From assembly GCF_036323735.1 (NCBI RefSeq), contig NC_086040.1, positions 4,740,568-4,804,567 on the forward strand: a stretch of 64,000 nucleotides of DNA, read 5' to 3'. A model generated the notes under the pieces. It made no database searches. It was not told the origin of the DNA and was given only the letters and a program-made list of their open reading frames with translations. Position 1 is the stretch's first letter; the number at the start of each line of letters is the position of its first letter. Below, one piece after another: positions 1 to 11,800 of the stretch. The position numbers and the translations under genes are program-made. The DNA comes from Rattus norvegicus. Taxonomy: Eukaryota > Chordata > Mammalia > Rodentia > Muridae.

Positions 1-2096
1 AATGAAGATACTGAAGTTATATATGTATTGGTGCATGGATATACAATGGACATCATAGTGACTTGCAATTATTTTTGCTTAATCAATGAGATCTTTTTAT
101 TTCATATTTTTGTCATGAAAGAAGCCTTTCCATCCATGGAGAGAATTCAGTTCAGATACTCATAATTTCTTCAATTTTTTACCACCTCTTATCTTAGTAA
201 TGTAACAAACTAAGTTTTAAGTGATTGAGGAAACAAAAATCAGCATATGAATAATGGGCAACAAGAAGCAAAAGAACACTTTCTAATGAATTACATCAAA
301 CATTTAATGAAAGCACATCACCAATACGTGTAATATTATCCTATGAAAGGAAATTGAATAGAGGCTATCACATGTTCCACGTAACATAACAAGGAATCAG
401 ATATATAGTTCCACAAGAAATAAAGGGACAACAAACAAGAAGAAGACAATGGAATATTCTCTCTTAAACATGAAAGCAAAATTTTATTTTATATACCAAT
501 CAAATGTTATAGTGTAAATATTATGATGGTCATCCAACAGAATAACTTAAGGGAAACAAATGAACCAAAGATTTCCTTAGTAATCAAGAGGGACACTGTA
601 GTGTGTGAGTGCATTCTTTTCATTATATCAAGCCTATAACGTGTGATTTAGGCAAAAAGAGAAAGAGAGTTCTGAAGTATTATTTTTGTTCCAAATAACA
701 TAAAGACTGTCTCTTGTGAAAACAATATGGAGCCTCACCTCTCAAATTTGACAAAAGCAAATTCAACATTACTAAAAAATTTGCATGTTTCACATCTATT
801 GTTGATAAAATGACTACAGTATTGATCTCAGTTCAATTCATATGAGCACCAAATAACTTCCAAAAGACTCACACTGCTCAGGATGGCATTTTAATTGCAG
901 TCACAACAGAGTGAAAGAGTCAGCCTCCATGCGTGTTCCCAAATCATTTGACATGGCATTACCATAGAGTATAGAAAAGGATGGAAATTCACATTAGGAG
1001 ACTCTATTTACCCATTTTTTAGGTGTGCAAAAGTACTGAAAAAATACTTACACTGTCAAAGACATAATTTAACCAAAATATGGAACAAATTCTAATCCAT
1101 AATAAGTAAGAAAATTCATAAACCCCTTAGCAAGATTTTATTATAACCCAGGGAAGTACCAATTATCCTGAAAATAGAGTAAAAGTTCCACTTTATTTCT
1201 ATTTGAATAGAATTCAGTGTGGCTCTTATGGACATAAGAATAGGCTATTTCAAAAATTATAAATCACATTCAAAGGTCCATTACTCTTGTTATGTAAACA
1301 AGTTACATATATGAGCATATTAGACATACATCTGTGTTGTAGCAATATCAAATATGACAGTACTATATCAAAACATATACCAACTAGAAAAAATATAATA
1401 TAAAATATAATAACATTAACAATAAAATTCTCTCTCATAAATGATACATAAATTGTTTCATTCCTTCAAATAAAACATACGCGATTGTTCTCATTCATCT
1501 TAATGAGGTATGAACAAACTCGACCAAAAAAAATGTTTCATCAAATGGCATTGACTGCCAAGGACTGATTATCAGGCAATTGATCAGCATTTTAACTCGA
1601 TAAATGTCACCACTGGAACAGATATTGGATAGCATGGGAATTGAATCTGTATAATTCCAGGCATTATTGGATATAACATAATTACACCTTCTCCAGATAA
1701 AAGGAATCATAGGAAGATTGAGGAGATTTTGTAAACATGAATTTCATACAATAGTATATGAACAGAGAAAATGCTCTACTCCTGACTCAATGTTGCCTGA
1801 GAGACTGTGCTTCCCTTCAATAGAAAATGCAAGACAAAATATTCCATGATTCAACCCAAAGCCTTAATGATATTGAATATTTTCAGACGTCAAATGTACA
1901 GCTTGAGGCCAGAATTTCCCCCATTTTATCCAGGGAGCAGATCATATAATGAATGGGAAGGAACTGTTGAATATAATTAAGTGAATCTCTAAACAGCAGA
2001 AGTCTTAAAATATACACATAGGTTTAAATGTGTGTGTTATGTTTGTATGCATAAAAAACAGGTTTCACAGCTGCTCCAGGCTAGATCCTAGCAGAC
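1..2096. other. AT-rich intergenic DNA, no gene seen
   Basis: No exon, SINE or LINE-1 piece is recognisable here. The short open frames are what AT-rich DNA gives by chance. The stretch just before 2097 would hold the promoter of the V2R relic, but I see no clear TATA box or other element that I can assign. Confidence 0.6.
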
Positions 2097-2310
2097 ATGA
2101 AGTATCTGTGTGCTTTCACTGTTGCCTTTTGGTTCCTGAAGTTTTCTCTCATCTTGTGCAGATTGACTGAACCCATTGCTTTCGGAGGATAAAGAATAGT
2201 GAACATAATGGTGGAGATTTGCAAAATGACTGTGGTTTTATCCTTTTTACACTCAAGTGTCATATGGAAGAAAATTTTTATAATAAACTTCTTAATTACA
2301 TTAATTTTAG
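2097..2310 (+). pseudogene. V2R exon 1 relic: signal peptide and N-terminus
   Basis: An ATG at 2097 opens a hydrophobic leader (MKYLCAFTVAFWFLKFSL...C) typical of V2R signal peptides. The frame is lost at about 2171-2183. A different frame then gives CFRRIKN, a stretch containing CGF, and NKLLN, which are hallmarks of V2R exon 1. The exon ends at a consensus donor GTAAGT (2311). One small indel explains the break. Confidence 0.9.
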
Positions 2311-3130
2311 GTAAGTCATTAGCATTATTCTCTCTTTCAATGTCATGAATTAGAAATATATAGCACTGACAAAAAATGTCAGATTCCATTGTGTTTTTCT
2401 CCCTATAACTTTGGGAACCACTTAAAATTAATTATAACATCAATCACTATTTTAATACTTTCAAATATGTCACAGTTTAGCTTATCGTTACTACACTGTG
2501 TTCTAATTCACAAAGCAGGAAAATGAAATATCTGTTGACTCTTTGTGGATAACATATGATGAAATATGTGTTCTCATTTGCCTTGAATTTGCATTTCCCA
2601 ATTTTGGCAAAACTTAAGTGCGATGAAATTGCTCTACTGCCTATCCTCCAATATCTGTCAATGATTCCTGTCTGAGCATGCATCAAAGGCCTCTATAAAA
2701 AGGTTATCTTATTTTGGTCTCTAAAAGTTGTGCATGAATTCATATACTGAAATATATATGGGTGGAAGGGAGGGAGGTATACTACACTTGATTCCACATA
2801 TTATTATTGCATACATACTTATTAATATATGTATATTTTGCTTTATAAATACTCTTTAAATGAGCTCCCCTGTCATTCTGAAGTTGTCACTGAATAGGGA
2901 AATAGCCTGCCTGACTTCATACTATTTTACCACAATATTTTTTGGTCTAGTCATGCAAATACTCAGTCACATATTAAACTGATTAACAGTATGATATTGA
3001 TGTTTACTATTTCTTTTAATTTTTTGTAACAGAGAAATTCTAGGAGGACAAATATACTTCTCATAGTACAAACTTTACTGCAATTGAAATTTTATGTTTC
3101 TAACACCTCTTTAATAATTACTATGCTTAG

Positions 3131-3418
3131 TTTTAGAATACCAGCAAGAAAATACGAGTTTTTTCTGGTTATGTTTTTTGCTACTGATGAGATCAACAAG
3201 AATCCTTACCTTTTATCCAACATGTCTTTGCTATTTTAAATCATTTTGATATGTGTGAAAATACATTGGGAATTGTGGATTAAACTATATTCACAATCAA
3301 GCAAAGTTTTGGATTTTACTAATTTTATCTGTAGATTGCAGCCAACATGTATGTATAGCTTACAGGACCATTATGGAAAATATTCTTAAAACTGGCAATT
3401 AATTCCAAAGCACCAAAG
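3131..3418 (+). pseudogene. V2R exon 2 relic: ligand-binding domain
   Basis: After an acceptor ending TTAG at 3130, the translation gives RIPARKYEFFLVMFFATDEI, then NKNPYLLSNMSL, a nearly unchanged V2R signature. A TAA follows at 3237-3239. CENTLGIVD reappears in another frame, and WKIFLKLAINSKAPK in a further shift ends the exon at a GTAAGA donor (3419). At least two frame changes are needed. Confidence 0.92.
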
Positions 3419-3524
3419 GTAAGAATGTGAGACACTGTATGAATTAACAATTTTTAAACTACCTTTACATGTGCCTACAAGAAAACTTGGACTCCATGCA
3501 TTTCTGAGTATGCTGTTACGTGTG

Positions 3525-3529
3525 TACAC

Positions 3530-3605
<76 letters not shown>
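3525..3605. repeat. (AC)n-(TA)n microsatellite in V2R intron 2
   Basis: About 60 bases of AC dinucleotide with one TC interruption run directly into (TA)n. The tract lies between V2R exons 2 and 3. Confidence 0.97.
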
Positions 3606-3789
3606 ATTAAATAATCTGTTGATCTAACAGGCAAAACTGAATACTCAGACTTGTGAAGCATAGTCTAGAATAAAATAGGAAAATATGGAATATTTGTAGT
3701 ATAATCATTCTATCCTTAAACTGTGTTATGAATGGTGAGTAACATTAATTGTACATGACTCCAAACATCCTAACAATAATATTCCTCAG

Positions 3790-4627
3790 GGGGATATTTC
3801 GTCCTCTCTTAAACACTCTTCAGATCTTCTTTGGACCATTTAACCCTAACCTGAGTGACTATTTCCAATTTCCCTATGTCAACCAGTTGTCATCAAAGGA
3901 CACATGTTTGTCCCATGGCATAAGATGACATTCTTGATGCTTCATTTTAAATGGACTTGGATAGGACTGGACATTACAGATGATGTCTGAGGTACTCAAT
4001 TTCTCTCAGACTTGAAAGAAGAAAGGCAAAGGCATGCTATGTGTTTAGTTTTTGTGAATATGATCCCAAAAAGCATGCAGCTGTACATGACAAGGGTTAA
4101 GATTTATGACCAACAACTTATGACATCTAAAGCAAAAATTGTTATCATTTATGGTGAAATGAACTCTACTCTACAAGTCAGCTATAGGAGATGGGGAAAC
4201 CTAGGTTCTCAGAGAATCTGTATCACAACCACGCAATGGGATGTTATCACAAATATAAAAAAATTCAGCCTTGATTTCTTCCATGGGACTGTCATTTTTG
4301 TACACTGCCACAATGACATTGCTGAATTCAGAAATTTTATGCAAACAGTAAACACTTCTAAGTATCCAGTAGACATTTTGCAGTCTATACTGGTTTGTAA
4401 TCATTTTAACTGTACAATCTCGAAGACCAATATTAAAATGGATTATTTTACTTTCAACAATACATTGCTTAGCACAGCACAGATTTGAGATGGTCCTGAG
4501 TGATGATGGTTACAACTTGTAAAATGCTGTGTATGCTGTGGCCCACACTTACCATGAATTCATTTTACAGCAAGTACAGTCTCAGAAATTGGCGAAAGCC
4601 AAAGGAGTGTTCATTGACTGTCAGCAG
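3790..4627 (+). pseudogene. V2R exon 3 relic: main ligand-binding exon
   Basis: This is the large Venus-flytrap exon, 838 bases, between an acceptor ATTCCTCAG (3781-3789) and a donor GTAAAC (4628). FGPFNPNLSDYFQFPYVNQL and, after a frameshift, WTWIGLDITDDV are recognisable. The DV motif is followed by TGA where the family usually has Arg (CGA), consistent with CpG decay. The frame then stays open from about 4012 to 4488 and includes DYFTFNNTL near its end. It is lost again, and SDDGYNL is followed by TAA where Tyr (TAC) is expected. The exon closes with VFIDCQQ. Confidence 0.93.
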
Positions 4628-4761
4628 GTAAACCTTCATGTATTTCATTATAATTAGATATATCAATATGATCTTTCATGCCCCTGAGAAGCTCACATAC
4701 ATTTTAGAGATTATTCTATTAGTCTAAAAATCTCTGCACAGCAAAACTCAAATGAATCTTT

Positions 4762-4766
<5 letters not shown>

Positions 4767-4792
<26 letters not shown>
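4767..4792. repeat. (TA)n microsatellite in V2R intron 3
   Basis: An uninterrupted run of about 13 AT dinucleotides. Confidence 0.95.
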
Positions 4793-5200
4793 CATGCACA
4801 GTGATAACTTTTAATATGAGACAATATATTTTTATGAATGTCAATGTATTTTTTGAAAATGTGTTTCAACAATTTGCCACATGACGTCAAATTTAAAATA
4901 GGAGCCGAATGAAAAACCTTAAGTATTGACTAGGATAGAACAATTTCTCAAGAATAGTTTCTCAAGAATCAGTACATGTGCTTTGATTAATAGTTATTCA
5001 TTTAAAGTAATAATTATTTATGAAATTACAAATGATTAAGAGTACACATTTTATTAAGTTTATGTTTATTTCATATATGTATACAGTATGCATATAAAAT
5101 ACCTATTACCATTCTTTATTTCCACAATTTCCAGAATTTTAGACTTTTACTTAATTGTTACATAGGTGGCTTCAGTTCTTAAATATTATTTTGACAAACA

Positions 5201-5243
5201 TGCACACACACACATAAACACACACACACACACACACACACAC
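5201..5243. repeat. (CA)n microsatellite in V2R intron 3
   Basis: A CA dinucleotide run with a short AAACA interruption near its start. Confidence 0.95.
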
Positions 5244-5469
5244 CATGTTACTTGTTTTCTGGTAATTTTTTTCTAACATATTTTAAATTCAAACATTAAT
5301 GAGTATATTAATTTTTAATGATTCAGGAGGTATAATGTATTTTACTACATGTGATTAGTTTCATACACCTGTCTTGTTGGAAAGACATTAAAAAATATGG
5401 TATATTCTCAATTCAGCATTGCCTACATTGATATGCATATGTAATCATCTAATGATGCATCTCATTTAG

Positions 5470-5692
5470 GTGGCTTCCTTGGTGAAAACCAGGGTATTTA
5501 CTCACCCTGTTGGAGAATGGGTAGACATGAATCACAGGGACAATCAGTGTGTAGAATATGACATTTTCATCATCTGGAATTTTCCACAAGGCTTTGGATT
5601 AAAAGTCAATAGGAAGTTATTTTCCTTATATCCCACAGAGTCAACAACTTCATATATCTGAAGATATGGAATGGGCCACAGGAGGAACATTG
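5470..5692 (+). pseudogene. V2R exon 4 relic: end of ligand-binding domain
   Basis: An acceptor CTCATTTAG leads into VASLVKTRVFTHPVGEWVDM, then QCVEYDIFIIWNFPQGFGLK, close to the family consensus. A small indel at about 5610 shifts the frame. GSYFPYIPQSQQLHISEDME and WATGGT continue in the new frame to the donor GTAGGT at 5693. Confidence 0.92.
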
Positions 5693-5789
5693 GTAGGTAT
5701 GTCACAATGGTTATTTTTCAATATATATAAATTTAGAACATGAGGCACTGAAATAATAACCATGAGATGAAGACCAAATGCTACTTTTA

Positions 5790-6060
5790 ATTTATAAATT
5801 TTTATTGTGCATTATATCTTATTACATTTTGAATGTTATCCCCATTCCCAGTTTCCCCTTCTCTGCACAAGTTTGCTATTTCTGTTATCAGGGAGAGGGA
5901 TCTTGTGGAAGTTGGATACCCTAGCATAGGGGAATATTAGAATAGTGATGCCAAAGTGGGAAGGTTGGTTTGGAAGCTCCCTCATAAAAGCTGAGGGAGG
6001 GGAATGGGATGGAGATTCAAGAATTTCTTTTAAAATTAGGAAAAGTTCATTAATTGTATG
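5790..6060. mobile_element. LINE-1 3'-end fragments in opposed orientation (V2R intron 4)
   Basis: Bases to about 5885 resemble the reverse complement of a murine LINE-1 3' terminus (AATGTTATCCCCATTCCCAG). The part from about 5890 reads as a plus-strand Lx-type 3' UTR (CTAGCATAGGGGAATATTAG and CTCATAAAAGCTGAGGGAGG). The inversion suggests a twin-primed or rearranged old insertion. The orientation switch point is approximate. Confidence 0.6.
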
Positions 6061-6418
6061 AGAGTCTTACATAACATACTTTGTTCTTATTCATTTGAAC
6101 AACTCTTTATTGGTGTAGCCTACTTTCTCTCTCCATACAACTCACTGTTCTAATTTATTTTTTACTTATAAATCTTGAGAAAGAAACTGATACTACATAA
6201 ACCTTCCATTTCTATTAACCAGTTTAAGAAAAAATATTTAAATTGCTATAACTGACATCCAACATATATAATATTACATGATATTGTAAATACTGTAAAT
6301 TGCAGTGTACTGCAAAGTAATATACAATAATAAATTATCTGGGGAATAGATAATGTCATATCTATCAATCTATGGGTCATTGTATACATTATAAATACAT
6401 GAAATGCACTGACACACA

Positions 6419-6420
<2 letters not shown>

Positions 6421-6454
<34 letters not shown>

Positions 6455-6470
6455 TGTATGTGTGTATGTG
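6421..6470. repeat. (GT)n microsatellite abutting V2R exon 5
   Basis: A GT dinucleotide tract with TT and TA interruptions. It ends only about 12 bases before the exon 5 acceptor AG at 6480-6481. Confidence 0.96.
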
Positions 6471-6481
6471 CATTGCCTCAG

Positions 6482-6605
6482 GTTTCCTGCTCCATGTGTA
6501 GTGTGACATGTACTGCTGGATTCAGGACGATCCATCAGAAAGAAACAGTAGCCTGCTGGTTTGATTGTGTCCAGCGCCCAGAAAACGACGTTTCCAACGA
6601 TACAG
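6482..6605 (+). pseudogene. V2R exon 5: cysteine-rich linker, open frame
   Basis: This exon has exactly the 124-base length usual for the V2R cysteine-rich exon and has no stop or indel. It reads CSVTCTAGFRTIHQKETVAC, then WFDCVQRPENDVSNDT, with all expected cysteines for the domain that couples ligand binding to the 7TM bundle. It lies between an acceptor CCTCAG and a donor GTACAT. The split codon G|AT joins correctly to exon 6. It directly follows a (GT)n tract that displaces the usual polypyrimidine run. Confidence 0.93.
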
Positions 6606-6866
6606 GTACATGCTTGCATGAAGGAGAAAATTGTTCAATAAAAGTATCTTCTTTTTCAAAACTAGAAATATGATATGGCCTAGATGGAAACTGAATACCT
6701 AAAATCTCCAGGTTTCAGAATTTAATGATTGAATAATGTCTATATATTTTGCACCCAAGGAAATAAACTGTAATTTCTTGTACAAAAATATCATTTTTCT
6801 CATAATATAGTGGCTACTGATTTTATATTATGTAGAAAATGTTTAGGGTAACATACATGTTTAACC

Positions 6867-6950
6867 CTTTTTTTTTGGAGATGTGGACCGAATCTAGGGC
6901 CTTGCTCTTGCTAGGCAATTGCTCTAACACTGAGCTAAATCCCCAACCCC
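6867..6950 (-). mobile_element. ID SINE (tRNA-Ala/BC1-derived), diverged
   Basis: The reverse complement reads as the ID core, with GGGGATTTAGCTCAGTG recognisable on the minus strand (plus: CACTGAGCTAAATCCCCAAC), and ends in an A-rich tail, seen here as the T run at 6868-6876. Several mismatches (GAATCTAGGGC) mark it as older than the others. It lies in V2R intron 5. Confidence 0.93.
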
Positions 6951-7709
6951 GTGTAACACTTTTAAAAACAATAATTTTAACCATAATCTTTGCAGATGTT
7001 TATTCTTCTTTGATCGTTTGTACAAAGAATCTTGACTACATTATCAGTCAACAATCTTTCTCTCTGTAACACAGCTCAGTGCCTGACAAAGACTAGATGC
7101 TCAGGATAACAGTTGTTATTTAATGAAATATATTTTAATATCTTCCATGGCTTAAAGGATTAAGAATTTCTTATAAAAGTTTGAACAAGGGCAGATATTT
7201 AAAGAATGCAGCAACAGATGGAATAGTGCTTATCACTAATCACACTCTACCTAAGGAAATAAGGATGAATGTCAATACCCATAACCTTCACACCATACCC
7301 TTCAATATCCATAACCTTGGACTATGTAGTTGGGAAAAAAGAGATTATGCAACAAGAGGGATATGCACAGATCTATGAGGCATTCTTCTTCAAGGACAAT
7401 ATTCCCTTATGTGAATGGGTTTTCATTTGTAATTATATGTTCTGGTGCCTATGTATAGGTACAGACACAGTGCACAAGTCTCAAAGAAAAGTACATAGTG
7501 TATTTCATGAAATGGCATCAACAACTATATCTGCACATTACCTTTGTCTGTCTGTAGTAAATTTATGATTTGAGGAATAAAATAACCTGAGATTATAAAT
7601 ATTATTAATCACATTTTTATTTCTTTTTGGTTTAATAAGTATTTTTGTTCCATTCCCTGTGATGATAATTTGTTCCATCTCAAAGCATAGGTGAATAGAA
7701 AGCAATCTT

Positions 7710-7810
7710 TTTTTTTTTTTGGTTCTTTTTTTCGGAGCTGGGGACCGAACCCAGGGTCTTGCGCTTCCTAGGTAAGCGCTCTACCACTGAGCTAAATCCC
7801 CAGCCCCAAC
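7710..7810 (-). mobile_element. ID SINE with perfect 13-bp target-site duplication
   Basis: A near-consensus ID element on the minus strand with an intact RNA polymerase III box region and an A tail interrupted by GGTTC in plus orientation. It is flanked by identical AGAAAGCAATCTT at 7697-7709 and 7811-7823. It lies in V2R intron 5, so it inserted into the V2R locus. The low divergence points to a recent, rat-lineage insertion. Confidence 0.98.
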
Positions 7811-7968
7811 AGAAAGCAATCTTAAGTTAACGGTCCCTAAATCAGTAGGAAACGTAATAGATGCTCAACATCAAATTATTTATTTATATATCCTCTGAAT
7901 AATACAAATAAAAATATTAACTACAGAAATATGATATTTTATAAGGGTTTATTTTTGTTTGCCAGCAG

Positions 7969-8840
7969 ATATGGAGCACTGTGTGAGATGTCCAGATGAT
8001 TCATATGTCAACTTAGAGCAAACTCAGTGCCTCCAAAGAATTGCCATTTTTGGCTTATGAAGATCCACTGGGCATGGCTCTAGGCTGCATGGCCCTGTCC
8101 TTCTCAGCCATCACAATTCTAGTCCTAGTCACATTTGTGAAGTACAAGGATACTCCTATTGTGAAAGTCAATAACCTCATTCTCAGCTACAGCCTGTTCA
8201 TCTCTCTAGCCTTCTGTTTTCTCTACTGATTGCTCTTCATTGGACATTCCAATCAGACCACCTGTATCCTACAGCAGACCTATTTAGAGTATTTTTCTGC
8301 CATCTTGGCCAAAACAATAACTGTGATTACAGATTTCAAGTTCAGTACTCCAGGGAAAAGGGTAAGAAGAAAGATGATAACAGGGGCAACTAACTTTCTC
8401 ATTTCCCATTTGTACTCTAATCCAACTTGTTCTCTGTGGTATCTGGTTGGTGACATCTCCTCCCTTTATTGACAGAGATATATAATCAGAACATGGGAGG
8501 GTTATCATTATTTGCAACAAAGGCTCAATCATTGCCTTCAGCTTTGTCTGCTTTGGAATATTTGGGCTCCTTAGGTATGGGTAGTTTCACTGTAGCTTTC
8601 TTGGCTAGGAACCTTCCTGGCAGATTCAATGAAGTCAAATTCCTAACATTCAGTATGTTGGTGTTCTACAGGGTTTGGATCACCTTCCACCCTGACTACC
8701 ACAGCAAGCAGGGTAAGGTTATGATAATTGTGGAGGTTTTCTCTATTTTGGCTTCTAGTATAGTGTTACTGGGGTGTATCTTTGTCCCAAAGTGTTATGT
8801 TCTTTTAGTTTGACCAGATTTAAATTTTCTTCAGAAGTAA
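7969..8840 (+). pseudogene. V2R exon 6 relic: seven-transmembrane region
   Basis: The exon starts with MEHCVRCPDDSYVNLEQTQC. A frameshift occurs near 8036, then FLAYEDPLGMALGCMALSFS, TILVLVTFVKYKDTPIVK and further family C helices follow. TGA at 8227-8229 interrupts the second helix region. Around 8290 the segment is shorter than the family norm, a probable in-frame loss in helix 3. Another shift falls near 8470. SFTVAFLARNLPGRFNE and FLTFSMLVF, then SILASSIVLLGCIFVPKCYV close the bundle. TGA at 8811-8813 sits where Arg is usual, just before the short cytoplasmic tail ending at TAA 8838-8840. Confidence 0.94.
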
Positions 8841-11800
8841 AAAGATAAATTGCTTTATCAAAAGTTTGATACTTTTAAAATATTAGACGATACTCAACTT
8901 ATCTGTTTTACTTTGTCTTAAGAAAGGTATTCCTTAATCATAAAAAAGTTTAAGCAGTATACCTACAGATAGTATTTACACCACAGGGCAGTATTGCTTA
9001 AAATGATACCAATTAGTTAATTTTGTTGGCAAATGAGCTCTCATAAACGTAAACATATTGAGAACAGGAAATCTCAATTGAGGAATAGCTACCATCACTT
9101 TGACTTGTAGGTATGTGTTTAAGGTATGTTCTTAATCGAGGATTAGTATAAAGTGACACTGCTGCCTCTAGGCAATGCCAACTCTAAGCAAATTGTTCTG
9201 TGATTTATAAAGAAGCAGACTGTAGATAGGATGGACATAAAGCCAGTAATCAGCATTATTCCATGGACTATTGTTGATTCCTTGCATCCATGTTCTTATC
9301 TTGCCATTGTTCAATTATATATGGCCAAGAGATAGAAGTCTCATAACCTTTTAATCATGGTGCTTTGTTAGAGCAACAGAAACTAAGACATCAGCAAATT
9401 GATACTTTGCCTTAGATGGGAATAGGAGTATCTTAGATCACTGATGCAATAAAAAGACATTGATTTAAAAACAGAAACAAGATTGAATCATAGTAGAGTG
9501 TGGAACACAGTTAGAGCTTTGAATATCATGATGGATACGGAGTCCTGACATACTGGAATAGCTTTAAAATGTACTATGAAGATGTTCAGAATATCCAATA
9601 ACATGCTAAGAAGAGTACAGTATATGAAAAGTACTGTGGCGTTCAGATTATGTCTGATCTATAAGGCTCTTGAATGTTATATGAAAGCAGCATTTCACTA
9701 TGAAATGTGTTTCTTTCAGTGTGAAAAACCAATAATGAAAATAATGTAATGCACAATAACTTTATTACTATTAGGTTACCGAAGTTGATGAACAAATAAG
9801 TCACTTTACATGAAGAATCTCATTACACATTTTGTCAAAATAGGAGTAACAAAATACTATTCAGTTTAATATTACATGCACAAAGAAGTAAATACAAATA
9901 CAAACCCATTGCTATTTGCCAACATTATTTGGTGATATACGGTGTCATTTTTCACAAAATATTGCTTGTTCCTTTATTTGTAACTCTGATTTGATAGTTT
10001 ATGTTTGAGGCTGTAATTTAATTGCATTTTTCTTTATATTTCCTGATTCCAACTAATCATTTGTGCTTCTCCCTGCACAAATCAATCAATATTACTGAAT
10101 GCATATATGTATCTTATATACATATACATTTTGAAATATAAGTTGTAGATACCATCTAAATTTGCAAACATTTAAATTCTGATAACTCATTACTTGGTAC
10201 TACATGAAAAAATCTTTATCCATTTCCTTTGCAATGACAAATACTCCCATGCAAATATATATATATTTCCATGTTAATTGTTATTTAAGGTAAAAAAAAA
10301 ATCAGCTTACTACCTTCCATACTGGCATACACAGCGTAATGATTCTTCATTAGATTGTACTTTTTGAGTTGTATTCACAAACCTTTTTTTTTTAACCTAT
10401 GCTACTTTCAGAATATTTTTAGCCACAGCCAACTTCCTCATCCTTTGATTTTCAAGATCTTTCCCTTCAACTTTTGCACTTTTTCCTGTCCCTTGGATGA
10501 AAGAAAAACGTAGGGAGGATACATTCATCTTTATTCCTTTCATCTTTCCTCTAGTTGCATGTAATATAATTTTTAGCTACTTCAATTCTAGTCTTTAGGG
10601 GTAAAGTTTGTAGTTGAAGACTAACACAACTCAGACAATAGAGATATAAAATGTAATCCCCATTTTCTGCCACTGTCACACATCCCTGGCTGTGAGTAAG
10701 TTTGTTAGTCTAATCCAAAACTGTGTTAAATAACTTCTTGGGGAATTGTACTTAATCATTGAGCATATTGTCAGCAAATTCAACTTTTGATGTATATCCA
10801 CACAGGATTCAAGTATTCTCAAAACATTTGCACTTTTTTTGAAGATCTACCCAAATGTCTCTTCCTCAGATGTCTTTTTTACCAACTTCTTATTTTTCAT
10901 TGAATTTAATTTAACTTTCTACCTTTTTATTTCTGCTTTGTGAATTTCATATCATGTATCCACACAGGTTCATTTGATAAAGTATACACAAAATATTGTG
11001 TTGGTTAAGTTTTTCACCTAGATACAAATTAGAGTCACTTGAGAGGAGGGACTGTGTACTTAATTTTAGGGTATTTCTTTGATCAATGATCAATGCAGTA
11101 GGAAACAAACAAATGTGAGTAATGCTTCATGTAGTCCATTAGCCCTGGACACTATAGAAAAGCAGGCTGAGCAAGCCAGTATTTTTATTCTTCCATTGTA
11201 GTGTATAGTTCCTGACTAATTTTTCCCTATATCAGGATATAAGTAGGAAGCCAAATGAACCCTTAAAATTCCCCAAATTGCTTTGGTTAGTGTTTTAGCA
11301 CAGCAACAGAAATTGACTTCAAACTTGCTGACAAATTTGATTCAAATAAAGGACTGAGTCTTAAGCAAAAAATAATATGATTGAGGTGTTTTCTTAAGTA
11401 ATTTCTTTTTAATTGAAGCACAATGATCAACGGAGGTATGGCAGTAGTTGATCGTAATTTTGTCAATTGGAAGGATGAGGCAAGGATGGGTTATGAGAAA
11501 CAAAGTCAAAATTGAGCTGAGTGATGCTAAATTCCTCTAGTAATTGTGAGCATCTGTACATTTAATATGAATAGAAATATTTTCAAATGTTTTTGTTTGG
11601 GGCTGGGGACATAGTCTGGTAATGAAGGGAATTGTTTTCACGGGCTCACAGGATTCTATTCATACACCTCTTAGTTATCATTTCCCACTTTAATCCTAAT
11701 GCACGCATGGACATATGAGTCTCTCTATACAACATATACATGATATAAAATTATAACCAAAAAAAAAAACCAAATAAAAAGACAACCAAAATACTATAAG

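Larger units (their letters stand above)
2097..8840 (+). pseudogene. Vomeronasal type-2 receptor (V2R) pseudogene, six exons
   Basis: V2Rs are family C GPCRs of vomeronasal sensory neurons that bind peptide pheromones through a large extracellular Venus-flytrap domain, followed by a cysteine-rich linker and seven membrane helices. The full six-exon plan is visible: signal peptide and start of the ligand domain (2097-2310), ligand domain (3131-3418, 3790-4627, 5470-5692), a 124-base cysteine-rich exon (6482-6605) and a single exon for the 7TM region (7969-8840). All five introns keep GT and AG ends. The frame is broken in exons 1, 2, 3, 4 and 6 by small indels, and stops include TGA and TAA codons in exon 3, TGA at 8227-8229 and TGA at 8811-8813. 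Exon 5 alone is open. A functional receptor of about 850 residues cannot be made. The family call is very secure. The exact paralog is unknown, so I give no symbol. Confidence 0.95.

Noticed and set aside
2081..2389. Minus-strand open frame of 102 codons
   Set aside because: It is the shadow of V2R exon 1, which is clearly on the plus strand with a donor site.
6867..6950. tRNA-like sequence
   Set aside because: It is an ID SINE derived from a tRNA-like/BC1 ancestor, not a tRNA gene. The same applies to the five other ID copies.
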